Source: Duganella callida
GTDB lineage: Bacteria; Pseudomonadota; Gammaproteobacteria; Burkholderiales; Burkholderiaceae_D
Direction of reading: 5' to 3'
Assembly (NCBI RefSeq): GCF_004614165.1
Contig: NZ_SPVG01000237.1
Location: 1 to 64,000, forward strand
Length of the DNA: 64,000 nt
The position numbers were made by a program, and so were the translations under genes. The notes beneath the pieces are model-generated. The model worked only from the letters and a program-made list of their open reading frames with translations. It was not told the DNA's origin and did not search any database. Positions 27,796 to 36,694 of the stretch are shown one piece after another. Within the stretch, counting starts at the first letter, position 1. Each line of letters begins with the position of its first letter.

Positions 27796-28838
27796 CGCTG
27801 CCAGGCGCCGTCGCGGTAGACCCGTTCATCGTCGAGATAGACCGCGTCGGTGACGGCGAAGACGTCGATGTGGTAGCGCGCATCCTTGCGCTTCAGTTGC
27901 GGCTTGGTGTAGACGCCGTGCTTGGCGCCCAGCGACAGGTGGATGCCGCACATGCGTTCATAGGTGCCGATGTCGTCCACCATGCGTTCGCGCGAAAAGG
28001 CGCGGTTCATGCCGAAACCGAGTTCGCGCAGCCACACTTCGCCTTCATGCTCGCGGATGATGGCCAGCATGTTGTCGAATTCCGGCGTGCTGTTTTCGGC
28101 GCCGACTACGCGGCCCTGTTCGACCACGATGGTGATCGGCGCGGCCGGTTTGTTGACTAAAAATTGCGTGTCGCCGAACACGAAGATGCGCGCGCGGCCG
28201 TTGACCGCTTGCAGATCCTGCGCCTCGGTGAACACCTCGCCCAGCGGGAACTGGCCGCCGACGTTGGTCATGCCGCTGTAGTCGCCGATATTCAGCTTGG
28301 CCGCTTCGAACGGCGAGCCGAACACCAGACGCGCGCCGTCGCCGCTGTCCACCACGCCGTGGCGCGCACGGTCGATGCGCGCCTTCAGCGCGTGGCCCAC
28401 GTCGCGGTAGTAAGACGGATCGTAGGCCAGCGCGTCGATGTAGGCCAGGCCCTGTTCGCCCGGCATGCGCGACAGGTGCACGTGCTCGATCACTTTCAGC
28501 CCGCGCTTGAACAGCTCGATGCGGATGCGGTAGGCCTCGAGGCGGAAACTGGTCGATTGCAGCAGCACCACCAGGTCGCCGGCTTGCATGCGTTCAAAAA
28601 TGGCCAGAATGGCATCGGCGCTGACGCTGTCGAAATCGACAAACTGTGCTTCCGGCGCCACACGGCGGTAGGCCGCGGTCAGCACGCGGCTGAGGTCGGT
28701 GCGGCTGTCGTACACGATCAGCGCCGCGTGCGGTGGCTGGTGGCCGATGGCGATCGACAGCGTGTCGCGCAGGTGGCGCTCGGCGCTGTCGACGGCGTGG
28801 GCGGGCAGGGCGCCGAATTGGCTGGAGGAGGACGTCAT
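27792..28838 (-). CDS. M29 aminopeptidase T / NicX-like metalloenzyme
   Basis: The 348-residue protein starts MTSSSSQFGALPAHAVD at ATG 28838. The C-terminal half contains the metal-binding pattern of the M29 fold: Glu in VWLRELGFGMN, His in CGIHLSLGAKHG 28 residues later, and HID near residue 323. Families with this fold include leucyl aminopeptidase T and NicX (2,5-dihydroxypyridine dioxygenase). Length and the position of His264/His323/Asp325 resemble what I recall of NicX (His265, His318, Asp320), but no nicotinate-pathway neighbours are present. The function is therefore left open. Confidence 0.65.
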   Translation of the reverse strand: MTSSSSQFGALPAHAVDSAERHLRDTLSIAIGHQPPHAALIVYDSRTDLSRVLTAAYRRVAPEAQFVDFDSVSADAILAIFERMQAGDLVVLLQSTSFRLEAYRIRIELFKRGLKVIEHVHLSRMPGEQGLAYIDALAYDPSYYRDVGHALKARIDRARHGVVDSGDGARLVFGSPFEAAKLNIGDYSGMTNVGGQFPLGEVFTEAQDLQAVNGRARIFVFGDTQFLVNKPAAPITIVVEQGRVVGAENSTPEFDNMLAIIREHEGEVWLRELGFGMNRAFSRERMVDDIGTYERMCGIHLSLGAKHGVYTKPQLKRKDARYHIDVFAVTDAVYLDDERVYRDGAWQR

Positions 28839-28967
28839 GGTGCGGCGGGTTTCAGGGATCAGCCCGCCATTATAAGGGAGTTGCGGCCCGCGCCACGCTG
28901 GTGCAGTTTCTTCTTGTAAAGGCGAAAAGGGGGAGCTAGAATTAAAAAATAGCCTAGCAGCAACTCC

Positions 28968-29447
28968 ATGGCGATAACAACAGGAAGCATGATGACTGTA
29001 TTGATGGGACAGGATTTGCCGCTGGAGCGCCCGGATGCCACCGGCCGCGCGGCGTTGTTCGTGCCGACGGCGGCGATCAAGGGCGACGTGCTGGAAGCGG
29101 TGCGCATGGGGGCGGCGATCGTCGGCTATGGCAATCATGACCGCACCCTGACCATCTACTTCGAAAGCAACCGCTTCAACGAGCCCAACTTGGTGAAGTG
29201 GGAACAGAAGGCGCGCAAGGCCTTCGACCGGCTGGTGGAGAACTTGCCGACGGTGTCCAAGATGGTCACCAAGGCGGAGAATTTCGAGCAGGTCGGCTAC
29301 ATCAGCAGCAAGGGCATCCTGATCCGCCGCATGGAAAAGCTGCGCAACTGGCTGGAAAAATCCGACGCGCTGGACGGCGCGCCGGCGTCCGAAAACATCG
29401 CCTTCACCCCGCCGCCGCCGCCGAAGAAAATCGTCGAAAGCCTCTAA
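28968..29447 (+). CDS. Conserved-type hypothetical protein, 159 residues
   Basis: I do not recognise a family. The protein is soluble, with a mixed alpha/beta pattern (AALFVPTAAIKGDVLEAVRMGAAIVGYGNHDRTLTIYFESNRF), a basic helical middle (KWEQKARKAFDRLVENLPTVSKMV) and a Pro-rich tail (TPPPPPKKIVESL). ATG 28968 lacks a ribosome site, whereas AGGA lies 6 bases before ATG 28992 (third Met), so the real N-terminus may be 8 residues shorter. Codon use matches its neighbours. It is followed by a long palindrome (29461-29550). Confidence 0.7.
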   Translation: MAITTGSMMTVLMGQDLPLERPDATGRAALFVPTAAIKGDVLEAVRMGAAIVGYGNHDRTLTIYFESNRFNEPNLVKWEQKARKAFDRLVENLPTVSKMVTKAENFEQVGYISSKGILIRRMEKLRNWLEKSDALDGAPASENIAFTPPPPPKKIVESL

Positions 29448-29460
29448 TCCGAGCTAATAA

Positions 29461-29550
29461 TCCGGGGTCAGGTCTTCCATTGCGTCACGAACCCAGCCGT
29501 AGCGGTCGCTACGGCTGGGTTCGTGACGCAATGGAAGACCTGACCCCGGA
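29461..29550. repeat. 90-bp perfect palindrome, copy B
   Basis: Two 44-bp arms are exact reverse complements around the 2-base centre GT. The terminal 28 bp of each arm (after one base) match copy A at 10665-10750, while the inner 15 bp are unrelated in sequence but again perfectly paired. It lies between two plus-strand genes, 13 bp after a stop codon. Confidence 0.9.
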
Positions 29551-29635
29551 GTTCGCCCCCGGAGTTCTGTCGTGCGCTGCGGCGGCACGTGGCGATGTAT
29601 CATCTTGGCAAGATATCATTCTTGAGGAGATGATC

Positions 29636-29995
29636 ATGAAGATGCGTTTGGTGGCCGTCGCCGTGACGGCTGTGGCGCTGCTGGGCGGCTGCCAGAAGAA
29701 GGATGATCCGAGCGACGCCGGCCCGGCCGAACGCGCCGGACGCAAGATCGATCAGGCCACCGAACAGGCTGGCCAGAAGCTGGACCAGGCCGGCGCCAAA
29801 CTCGATAGCGCGGCCAAAGACGCCAACCAGCAGCTCAGCGATGCCGCCAAGGAAACCAGCCAGCAGCTGGACAAGGCCGCCGACAAGGCCAGCCAGACCC
29901 TGAACGACGCCACCCGCGAAGCCGGCCGCAAGCTGGAACGCGCCGGCGAGAAGATGCAGACTACCGCCGACGAGCGCGAAGCTAAAAAGAACTAG
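29636..29995 (+). CDS. Small amphipathic lipoprotein
   Basis: The 119-residue protein has a lipoprotein signal (MKMRLVAVAVTAVALLGGC, lipobox LGGC, Cys19). A mature part of about 100 residues consists of repeats of the type AxxKLDQAGxK / ASQTLNDAxREA, strongly helical and charged, resembling apolipoprotein or LEA-type helices. ATG 29636 is chosen because GAGGAG ends 6 bases upstream; ATG 29630 directly abuts that site. It may line the inner or outer membrane surface in stress. No Pfam-like catalytic motif is seen. Confidence 0.75.
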   Translation: MKMRLVAVAVTAVALLGGCQKKDDPSDAGPAERAGRKIDQATEQAGQKLDQAGAKLDSAAKDANQQLSDAAKETSQQLDKAADKASQTLNDATREAGRKLERAGEKMQTTADEREAKKN

Positions 29996-30000
29996 GCCGT

Positions 30001-32103
30001 TCAGTGCTTCTGCAGCGCGTGCCGGATCGAGACGACGTTGTCGCGCTCGGTCGGCGTGGTCGGCGTGTCGGGACCGTCGCCCAGCACCACGCTAAGGTCG
30101 ACGAAGCCGGCGCGCCACGCGCGCTCCAGGTCCTGTTCGATCGCTTCCATCGAGGTCAGGTGGAAATTCTCGAAGCCGCGCACGCCGTAGGCGCGGTTGC
30201 GGCCGTGGGCCTTGGCCAGGTACAGCGCCATGTCGACCAGGTTCACCGCGCGCTCCCACGGCAGCGGCGCGCCGCCCGGCATCAGCGGGAACGGCGAGAA
30301 GCCGACCGAGACGTGGACCGAAATCTCATGTTCGCCGTAACGCAGCGCCTGCGACGAGATGCTGTGCAGGATGCGCCGCGCGATGTCGTCCACGCCGCTG
30401 CGCGGTATCGCCGGCAGGAAGGCCAGAAATTCCTCGCCGCCCCAGCGCACGATCATGTCGGTCTCGCGCAGCGCGATGCGCAGGTTCTCGGCGATCATCT
30501 TCAGCACCGCGTCGCCGGCCGCGTGGCCATAGTTGTCGTTGATGTGCTTGAAGTGGTCGACGTCCAGCAGGAACAGGGCGCCGACGATGTCGTCCGCGCC
30601 GTCCCTGGCTTGCAGATTCAGGCCGCGCATGAAGTCCTGGAAGTGGCGGCGGTTGTACAGGGAGGTCAGCGGGTCCAGCGTGGACTGCGCCTTCAGCTCC
30701 ATGTTCTTGACTTCCAGCTGGGCGTTGGCGTGTCGCACCTTGCGGTATAACAGGCCAACCACCGCCGCCGCCAGCGCGAACACCAGGGCCAGCAGCCACC
30801 AGACGCGCTGCTGCAGGCGGCGGTTGTCGATCTCGGCGCCCTTGACCTTGTTCTCGTGGCTGAGCTGCTCGATCTGACGCTGCTTCTTTTCGGTCTCGTA
30901 TTTTTCCTGGAACTCCAGCATGGCCTTTTGGCGGCGCTTTTCGAACATCTCGTCGGCAATCGCGCGTTCGCGGTGGTAGGCGGCCACCGCGCCGGCCAGG
31001 TCGCCCACGCGTTCCAGCGCGATGCCATATTCGCGCAGCGTCGATTGCAGGTCGGGCTTGTTGTTTTCCTGTTCGTAGCGCACCAGTCCCAGCTCGAACT
31101 GCTTCTTGCCCTCGGCCAGCCGCCCCATGCCGAGATAGGCCTGGCCGAGATTGACGCGCGCCGTCGCTTCGGTCGATTGGTCGCGGGTGTTGTCGGTGGA
31201 GCGCAGCGCCTCCTGCGCATACTGCGCCGCGCGGCCGTAGTTGTGTTCCTTCAGATAGCTGTCCGACAGGTTCACCAGCGTGATGCCCACCATGCGTTCG
31301 GCGCCCATGTTGCGCTCGAGCTCCAGGCTTTTCAGCAGCGCCTGCAAGGCGCGCCTGGGCTGGCCGGAGTCGATGGCCAGGCCGTACTCGGTGTTCTTTG
31401 CCATCGCCATGCGGCCCGGCGAATCGAGTTTCTCGGTTTCGGCCAGCAGCTCGTTGAGCGTCTCGGAAGCGTTGTCGTATTCCTTCACCTGCGTGTACAG
31501 CTTGGCCAGCGCATTCAGCGCCGCCACCAGGCTGATCGCATCGCCTTCCGGCGCACGCGCCATGTCCACCGCGTGCTGCAACTTGAGCAGCGCCGACGGG
31601 AAGTTGCCCTGTTCCGCGTACGACTGGCCGGCAGTGATGGTGGCCTGCACCTTGAGCGGATTGTCGCGCGTGGTGAGCACCAGCTTTTCGGCGGCAAACG
31701 CCAGCGTGTGGGCGGCCTCGAAGTCGGACTGGGCGAACAGCACATAGGTCTTGGCCAGCATGCCCTTGGCGACGATGGCGTCGTCGCGCAGCGATTTGCC
31801 GAAGGCGATCACCTGTTCGGCGGCGGCCAGCGCGGCATCGTTCTGGCCCAGGCGCATGCGCGTGGCGCTCATCTGGGTCAGGAATTCGGCGCGGGTGTAG
31901 GAAGGGGCGGCGGCCAGCTCGGGCTGCAGCTTTTGCAGCTGCGCCAGCGCCTTGTCGGGCACGAAGCGGCTTTGCTCGCGGATGTCGAAGATGCGCTCAT
32001 CCAGCGTCGGCTGGGCCAGCGCCCACAGCGGCGCCAGCGCGGCGGCTGCTACCAGGGTGCGCCGCTTCGTCTGCCACCATCCGCCATTTCTCGATCCTGC
32101 CAA
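30001..32103 (-). CDS. TPR-repeat sensor diguanylate cyclase
   Basis: The protein has about 700 residues. After an N-terminal export signal (RRTLVAAAALAPLWALAQP), a periplasmic array of TPR-like helices covers about 50-400 (AALAAAEQVIAFG, AAQYAQEALRS, RVNLGQAYLGMGRLAEG). A coiled coil, one membrane helix (WWLLALVFALAAAVVGLLY, about 445) and a GGDEF domain (DPLTSLYNRRHF, DVDHFKHINDNYGHAAGD, RWGGEEF) follow, with the I-site RETD. The start is uncertain: TTG 32103 follows GGGGG at 7 bases, while TTG 32139 overlaps a TATAAT hexamer. There is no ATG before the signal sequence. Confidence 0.85.
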   Translation of the reverse strand: MAGSRNGGWWQTKRRTLVAAAALAPLWALAQPTLDERIFDIREQSRFVPDKALAQLQKLQPELAAAPSYTRAEFLTQMSATRMRLGQNDAALAAAEQVIAFGKSLRDDAIVAKGMLAKTYVLFAQSDFEAAHTLAFAAEKLVLTTRDNPLKVQATITAGQSYAEQGNFPSALLKLQHAVDMARAPEGDAISLVAALNALAKLYTQVKEYDNASETLNELLAETEKLDSPGRMAMAKNTEYGLAIDSGQPRRALQALLKSLELERNMGAERMVGITLVNLSDSYLKEHNYGRAAQYAQEALRSTDNTRDQSTEATARVNLGQAYLGMGRLAEGKKQFELGLVRYEQENNKPDLQSTLREYGIALERVGDLAGAVAAYHRERAIADEMFEKRRQKAMLEFQEKYETEKKQRQIEQLSHENKVKGAEIDNRRLQQRVWWLLALVFALAAAVVGLLYRKVRHANAQLEVKNMELKAQSTLDPLTSLYNRRHFQDFMRGLNLQARDGADDIVGALFLLDVDHFKHINDNYGHAAGDAVLKMIAENLRIALRETDMIVRWGGEEFLAFLPAIPRSGVDDIARRILHSISSQALRYGEHEISVHVSVGFSPFPLMPGGAPLPWERAVNLVDMALYLAKAHGRNRAYGVRGFENFHLTSMEAIEQDLERAWRAGFVDLSVVLGDGPDTPTTPTERDNVVSIRHALQKH

Positions 32104-32242
32104 CTTGACGCCCCCGCATGCCACGCAATGTCTAGACAATTATATGCCGTTGCAACGTAGAAAGTCCCGGACGATGCGATTATTCTCCAAAATCGCACAG
32201 TTTTTGTTGGCGGAAAAACAGCAACATAAATAAAGTGCTTAC

Positions 32243-34033
32243 TCAGGCCGCCAGCTGTTGCAAAAGATACAGGCGTTGGTACAGGCCGCCGTCGATCTGC
32301 ATCAGTTGCTCGTGCGGGCCGGTTTCGGCGATGCGCCCGTGGTTCAGCACGATGATGCGGTCGGCGTCGCGGATGGTCGACAGCCGGTGCGCGATGGCGA
32401 TCACCGTCACCTTGCCGCGCAATTCGTCCAGCGCCACCTGCACGATCTGCTCGGTCTGCGAATCGATGTGCGAGGTGGCCTCGTCCAGCAGCAGAATGCG
32501 CGGCGTGCCGGCCAGCGCGCGGGCGATGGCGATCAGCTGCTTCTGGCCGACCGACAGGCGCGAGCCGCCTTCGCCCAGCGCGGTGTCGTAGCCCTGGTCC
32601 AGCGCCAGGATGAAATCGTGGGCGTGGGCGGCGCGCGCGGCCGCCTCGATCTGTTCCTGCGGCAGATTGCGGCCCATGTCGATGTTCTCGCGCGCGGAGG
32701 CGGCCAGCAGGAACGGGTCTTGCGGCACCAGTCCGACTTCGTTGCGGAAGCGGTCGTTGTCGATGGCGTCCAGCGGCATGCCGTGCATCATGATGCTGCC
32801 ATGCCGCGCCGGGTAGAAGCGCAGCAGCAGCGACAGCAAAGTCGATTTGCCGCTGCCGGTGTGGCCGACGATGCCGGTGAACGAGCCTTGCGGGATGTCG
32901 AGCGACAGGTCGTGCAGCACCGGCTGGCCGGGGTTGTAGGCGAAGTCCAGGTGGCGGATCGAGACGGCGGGGACGCTGGCGTCGTTGGCGGCGCTGCGGT
33001 CGGCGGCCAGGCCGGCCTCGGTGTTGAGCGCCGTCGCGGCCTCGTCCAGCAGGGCGCCGACGCGCGCGGCCGCCACCACCGATTGCTGCAATTGGCTGAA
33101 CTGCATGGTGATCTGGATCAGCGGCTCGATCACGCGCGCCAGGTAGCTGATGAAGGCGTACAGCACGCCGACTTCGGTGGCGGTCATCTCGCGGTGGCCG
33201 AACATGAAGATCACCGCCGCCAGCAGGATGATGTTGAACATGTCCAGCGCGGGACGCAGCAGCCAGGCGTTGGCGCGCAGCTCGGACAGGCGCGCGCTGT
33301 AGTGCTCGCGGTTGGTGGCGGCAAAGCGGGCGCCGAAGCGCGCCTCGGCATTGTTGGCCTGCAGGACGCTCATGCCGCCGATCGATTCGGCCATCTGGCC
33401 ATTGATCTCGCTGCGCAGCGCGCGCGCGCGGGTCACGGCCGGCGCGCTCCAGCGCTGGTACAGCCAGACGATCAGCAGCACCGCCGGCAGCAGCGCCAGC
33501 ACGATCAGCATCAGGCGCCAGTCCAGCCAGGCCATGGCGCAGACGGTGCCGACCAGCACGATGGTCGAATCGAGCATCACGAACAGCACCTGGATGTACA
33601 GGTTTTTCACCGCCTCGGTGTCGTTGGTCACGCGCGAGACCAGCTGGCCGGTGATGGCGCGGTCGAAGAAGGCCATCGGCAGCGACAGCACGTGGTTGTA
33701 GACCATCTCGCGCAGCCGCATCACCGAGCGCATGGCCAGGCCGGACAGGCGCACCAGCTGCAGGTAACGCAGGCCGCTGGCGATCCAGCCGGTCAGCACC
33801 ACGCCGGCCAGCAGGCCGGCCATGCGCGGCCAGTCGAGATGGTGCGGCAGCAGGTGCTCGTCGATCAGCGCCTTGCCCATGATGGGGCCGAGCACTTCCA
33901 GCAGCGCGGCGGCGGCCAGCCACAGGATGGCCCAGGCCAGGTGATGCCGGTCCGGGTGCGCGGCGCGGCGCAGCAGCGCCAGGGCTTGCGCCATCTGCCG
34001 GCGGGTCGAGGTGGTGTCGGGCTTAGAGAGCAT
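32243..34033 (-). CDS. mdlB: ABC exporter half-transporter, catalytic-site partner (MdlB/SmdB-like)
   Basis: The 596-residue protein has a six-helix exporter membrane domain (about 25-310) and one nucleotide-binding domain with Walker A GHTGSGKST, an altered signature SVGQK in place of SGGQ, Walker B RILLLDEATS with the catalytic Glu, and H-loop IAHRLSTI. ATG 34033 lies 11 bp inside the end of the preceding mdlA gene. Partner degeneracy (see mdlA) indicates a heterodimer of the TM287/288 or SmdAB kind. E. coli MdlB has 593 residues. Probable role: multidrug or lipid export. Confidence 0.9.
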   Translation of the reverse strand: MLSKPDTTSTRRQMAQALALLRRAAHPDRHHLAWAILWLAAAALLEVLGPIMGKALIDEHLLPHHLDWPRMAGLLAGVVLTGWIASGLRYLQLVRLSGLAMRSVMRLREMVYNHVLSLPMAFFDRAITGQLVSRVTNDTEAVKNLYIQVLFVMLDSTIVLVGTVCAMAWLDWRLMLIVLALLPAVLLIVWLYQRWSAPAVTRARALRSEINGQMAESIGGMSVLQANNAEARFGARFAATNREHYSARLSELRANAWLLRPALDMFNIILLAAVIFMFGHREMTATEVGVLYAFISYLARVIEPLIQITMQFSQLQQSVVAAARVGALLDEAATALNTEAGLAADRSAANDASVPAVSIRHLDFAYNPGQPVLHDLSLDIPQGSFTGIVGHTGSGKSTLLSLLLRFYPARHGSIMMHGMPLDAIDNDRFRNEVGLVPQDPFLLAASARENIDMGRNLPQEQIEAAARAAHAHDFILALDQGYDTALGEGGSRLSVGQKQLIAIARALAGTPRILLLDEATSHIDSQTEQIVQVALDELRGKVTVIAIAHRLSTIRDADRIIVLNHGRIAETGPHEQLMQIDGGLYQRLYLLQQLAA

Positions 34034-35777
34034 CGAGACTGGCTTCCAATTGTTGATAGCGCCACTGGCTGGCGTACCAGCCGTCCTGGGCGAGCAGCTG
34101 TTCGTGGCTGCCGGTTTCGCTGATGCGGCCATCGCGCAGCACGATGATCAGATCGGCGCTGACCACGGAGCTCAGGCGATGGCTGGCGATGACCGCGCTG
34201 CGGCCCCTGCGCTGCTGGCGCAGTTGTTCCAGATGCCGCAGGATGTGGGTTTCGGTGCCGGTGTCGACGGCGGACAGCGCATCGTCGAGCAGCAGCAGAT
34301 CGTTATCGGCCAGCAGCGCGCGGGCGATGGCCACGCGCTGGCGCTGGCCGCCGGACAGCGTGATGCCTTTTTCGCCGACCTGGGTGTCGTAACCGTCGGG
34401 GAACAGCAGGATATCGTCATGGATCGCGGCCAGGTTGGCGGCGTGCTCGATCTGCGCGCGGCTGGCGTCGGGACGGGCCAGCGCGATGTTGTCGGCGATC
34501 GAGGCCGAGAACAGGAACGACTCCTGCGGCACCCAGCTGATGGCGGCGCGCAGTGCCCGCAGCTGGTAGGCGTCGAGCGCGTGGCCGGACCACTCCACGC
34601 TGCCGTGCTGCGGCGTCAGCTGGCGCAGCAACAGGCGCAGCAGCGTCGACTTGCCGCTGCCGGTGGGGCCGACCAGGCCCAGGGTCTGGCCCGGCTTGAG
34701 TTCCAGCGCAATATCGGACAGGGCCGGCGTGGTCTGCTCGGCGTAGGCGAAACTGAGGTCGCGCAGGACAATCGGGCCGGGCGCCACCGCGCTCAGCGTG
34801 CCCGCGTCGGCGATGGCCAGCGGCGCATCCAGCATCGGCTGCAAACGCTGCCAGGCGGCGCGGCCGCGTTCGATCAGCGACAGCACCCAGCCGGCGGCGA
34901 ACATCGGCCAGATCAGCTGGCCCAGATACATGGTGAAACTGGTCAGCGCGCCGATGGTCAGCTGGTTCTGCCAGACCAGATAGCCGCCCAGGCCCAGGGT
35001 CAGGCCGCTGGCGGCGGTCAGCGTCAGGCCGACCGCCGGCTCATAGGCGGCTTCCCACACCTGGGCGCGCAGGCTGGCGTCGGAGGCCTTGCCGGCCAGC
35101 TCGGCAAACTGCCGCGCGCTGCGCTGCTCGAGGCCGAGCGCGCGCAGCGTGCGCACGCCGGACAAGGTTTCCTGCACATGGCCGTTCAGCGCGCTGAAGC
35201 GCTTGAGCGAATCGGTGGAGGCCGTATGAATATGGCCCGAGATATACCAGAAAGCCCAGCCCATCAGCGGGAACGGCAGCAGCGCGATGCAGGCCAGGCG
35301 CCAGTCGACGCCGAGCAGCATCACGCCCAGCACCACCACCAAGGTGAGGGCGCCGTCGAAGCCGGCCAGCATCGCCTCGCCGGCGGCCATCTCGATGGCG
35401 TCGATATCGTTGGTGGCCAGCGCCATCAGATCGCCGGTGCGCTGGCGCTGGTAAAAGCCGGGCGACTGCAGCGTCAAGCGGGTGTACAGGCGGATGCGCA
35501 GCGACACGCCGAGCTGATACGCCGCGCCATACAGAATCTGCCGCCAGCCGACGCGCAGGAAATAAATGCCGGCGCCGATCGCCAGCAGCTGACCGATCTG
35601 CATCAGCAGCGCGTTGCCGGCCAGTGTATGGTTGGCCAGCCCGTCGATCATGGCGCCGACCTTGCGCGGCACCAGGATACTGAGCGTCGCCACGCCGGCC
35701 AGCATGGCGCCGGACACGAAATAAGCACGGCTGTGTTCGCGGACAAAAGCGCCGATCAGCCGGGAAAGTTTAGACAT
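34023..35777 (-). CDS. mdlA: ABC exporter half-transporter, degenerate-site partner (MdlA/SmdA-like)
   Basis: The 584-residue protein begins MSKLSRLIGAFVREHSRAY at ATG 35777. The membrane domain (about 20-300) is followed by an NBD with Walker A GPTGSGKST, intact signature LSGGQRQR and Walker B LLLLDDALSAVD, where Asp replaces the catalytic Glu. Combined with the altered signature of the partner, the non-hydrolytic site would be made of this subunit's Walker motifs and the partner's SVGQK, as in known heterodimeric exporters. It is first in a two-gene operon. Confidence 0.9.
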   Translation of the reverse strand: MSKLSRLIGAFVREHSRAYFVSGAMLAGVATLSILVPRKVGAMIDGLANHTLAGNALLMQIGQLLAIGAGIYFLRVGWRQILYGAAYQLGVSLRIRLYTRLTLQSPGFYQRQRTGDLMALATNDIDAIEMAAGEAMLAGFDGALTLVVVLGVMLLGVDWRLACIALLPFPLMGWAFWYISGHIHTASTDSLKRFSALNGHVQETLSGVRTLRALGLEQRSARQFAELAGKASDASLRAQVWEAAYEPAVGLTLTAASGLTLGLGGYLVWQNQLTIGALTSFTMYLGQLIWPMFAAGWVLSLIERGRAAWQRLQPMLDAPLAIADAGTLSAVAPGPIVLRDLSFAYAEQTTPALSDIALELKPGQTLGLVGPTGSGKSTLLRLLLRQLTPQHGSVEWSGHALDAYQLRALRAAISWVPQESFLFSASIADNIALARPDASRAQIEHAANLAAIHDDILLFPDGYDTQVGEKGITLSGGQRQRVAIARALLADNDLLLLDDALSAVDTGTETHILRHLEQLRQQRRGRSAVIASHRLSSVVSADLIIVLRDGRISETGSHEQLLAQDGWYASQWRYQQLEASLDAL

Positions 35778-35831
35778 GCATGTTGCCTCGGAAAGCGTGT
35801 AGCCCGCTAGGATACAACATGCCAACCAAGA

Positions 35832-35858
35832 TCGGGGTCAGCGCTCTGACCCCGACTT
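35832..35858. terminator. GGGGTCAG hairpin downstream of the phasin gene
   Basis: TCGGGGTCAG-CGCT-CTGACCCCGA forms a 10-bp stem with a 4-base loop. CTTTT follows on the plus strand. The hairpin abuts the phasin stop codon on the minus strand and probably separates phasin from mdlAB transcription. It belongs to the same dispersed family as 9388-9421. Confidence 0.65.
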
Positions 35859-36512
35859 TTATTTCCTGGCCTTGGGGGCCGAGGCGGACTTGGTTTTGGT
35901 CGGCTTGGCCTCGCTCGGCGACAGCGCGATCGGTTTCACCGCCGGTTCCGGGAAGACGTGCGGTACGTCGGCCTTGACTTCGATCGGTTCGACGTCTTCG
36001 ATGTCGAGCTGCGCGGCGACCGGTTTCGGGGTGGTGATTTCCGCCGGAGGGACCGGTTCGTTGACCGCGTGGACGGCGGCGAGGACGGCGGCGGTCACGG
36101 CCGGCGAGGTCGGGGCCGCGGCTGGCGCTGTCACCGGCGGCAGGACGGCGGGCTTGGCGGCGGCAACGGTGGCGGCGCCGGCCTTGCGGATGCCGCTCTG
36201 GGCCGTTTGCAGCAGCTGGCTCTGCGCGGCCGTGGCGATGTTGACCAGCTCGCGGCTGTAGGCGAACAGTTTGTCCAGCGCGATCGGCTCGGCCGCGCTC
36301 AGGCTGAAGAATTCTTTCGGGTCTTTGGCGGCCAGCAGTTTCTTGGCTGCGGCCGACGATTTTTCCACCGAGGCGCGGGTGGTGTTGAGGTTGAGCGCGA
36401 TGACTTTTTCAGCGCTGTCGACCGCCGCTTTGGACAGGTTGGCGAAGATCTGGAACTGGGCTTCTAATTGCGATTTCGTGGCAGCGGAAAACGTTTCGGT
36501 GATCGAAGACAT
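35859..36512 (-). CDS. phaP: Phasin (polyhydroxyalkanoate granule protein)
   Basis: The 217-residue protein begins MSSITETFSAATKSQLEAQFQIFANLSKAAVDSAEKVIALNLNTTRASVE, the standard phasin N-terminal helix. Residues to about 125 are the phasin domain (FFSLSAAEPIALDKLFAYSRELVNIATAAQSQL). The remaining 90 residues are a Pro/Ala/Val-rich tail ending in basic KPTKTKSASAPKARK, as in PhaP proteins with an AlgP-like tail. ATG 36512 follows AGGAG at 5 bases. It coats PHA granules and implies PHA storage; no synthase gene is in the window. Confidence 0.9.
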   Translation of the reverse strand: MSSITETFSAATKSQLEAQFQIFANLSKAAVDSAEKVIALNLNTTRASVEKSSAAAKKLLAAKDPKEFFSLSAAEPIALDKLFAYSRELVNIATAAQSQLLQTAQSGIRKAGAATVAAAKPAVLPPVTAPAAAPTSPAVTAAVLAAVHAVNEPVPPAEITTPKPVAAQLDIEDVEPIEVKADVPHVFPEPAVKPIALSPSEAKPTKTKSASAPKARK

Positions 36513-36531
36513 AATTTCTCCTGGATTATGA

Positions 36532-36638
36532 TGCAACGCAATAAAGTTCATTCTAGCCACGAATGCGCGGCTTGGAAAGTTATTTTTTATACCATGCGCG
36601 CGCAGCCACAACAATTGATTAGTGCGACGCAACAATTG
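36532..36638. promoter_or_regulatory. Repeated motifs in the phasin/amidohydrolase divergent region
   Basis: CAACAATTG occurs as a direct repeat at 36609-36617 and 36630-36638, exactly 21 bases (two helical turns) apart. TGCAACGCAA (36532-36541) and TGCGACGCAA (36623-36632) are near-identical decamers. They lie between the divergent phaP and deaminase-like genes. They could be sites for a phasin regulator such as PhaR, but I claim no match to a known consensus. Confidence 0.45.
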
Positions 36639-36694
36639 CTGTATTTTGGTGAATCTGCCTACAATGGCCTTACTCAAAATCAAGAGGAGTGCCG

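Noticed and set aside
29461-29550. The palindrome as a simple intrinsic terminator
   Set aside because: No T-run follows either arm, and the conserved ends shared with 10665-10750 need another explanation.
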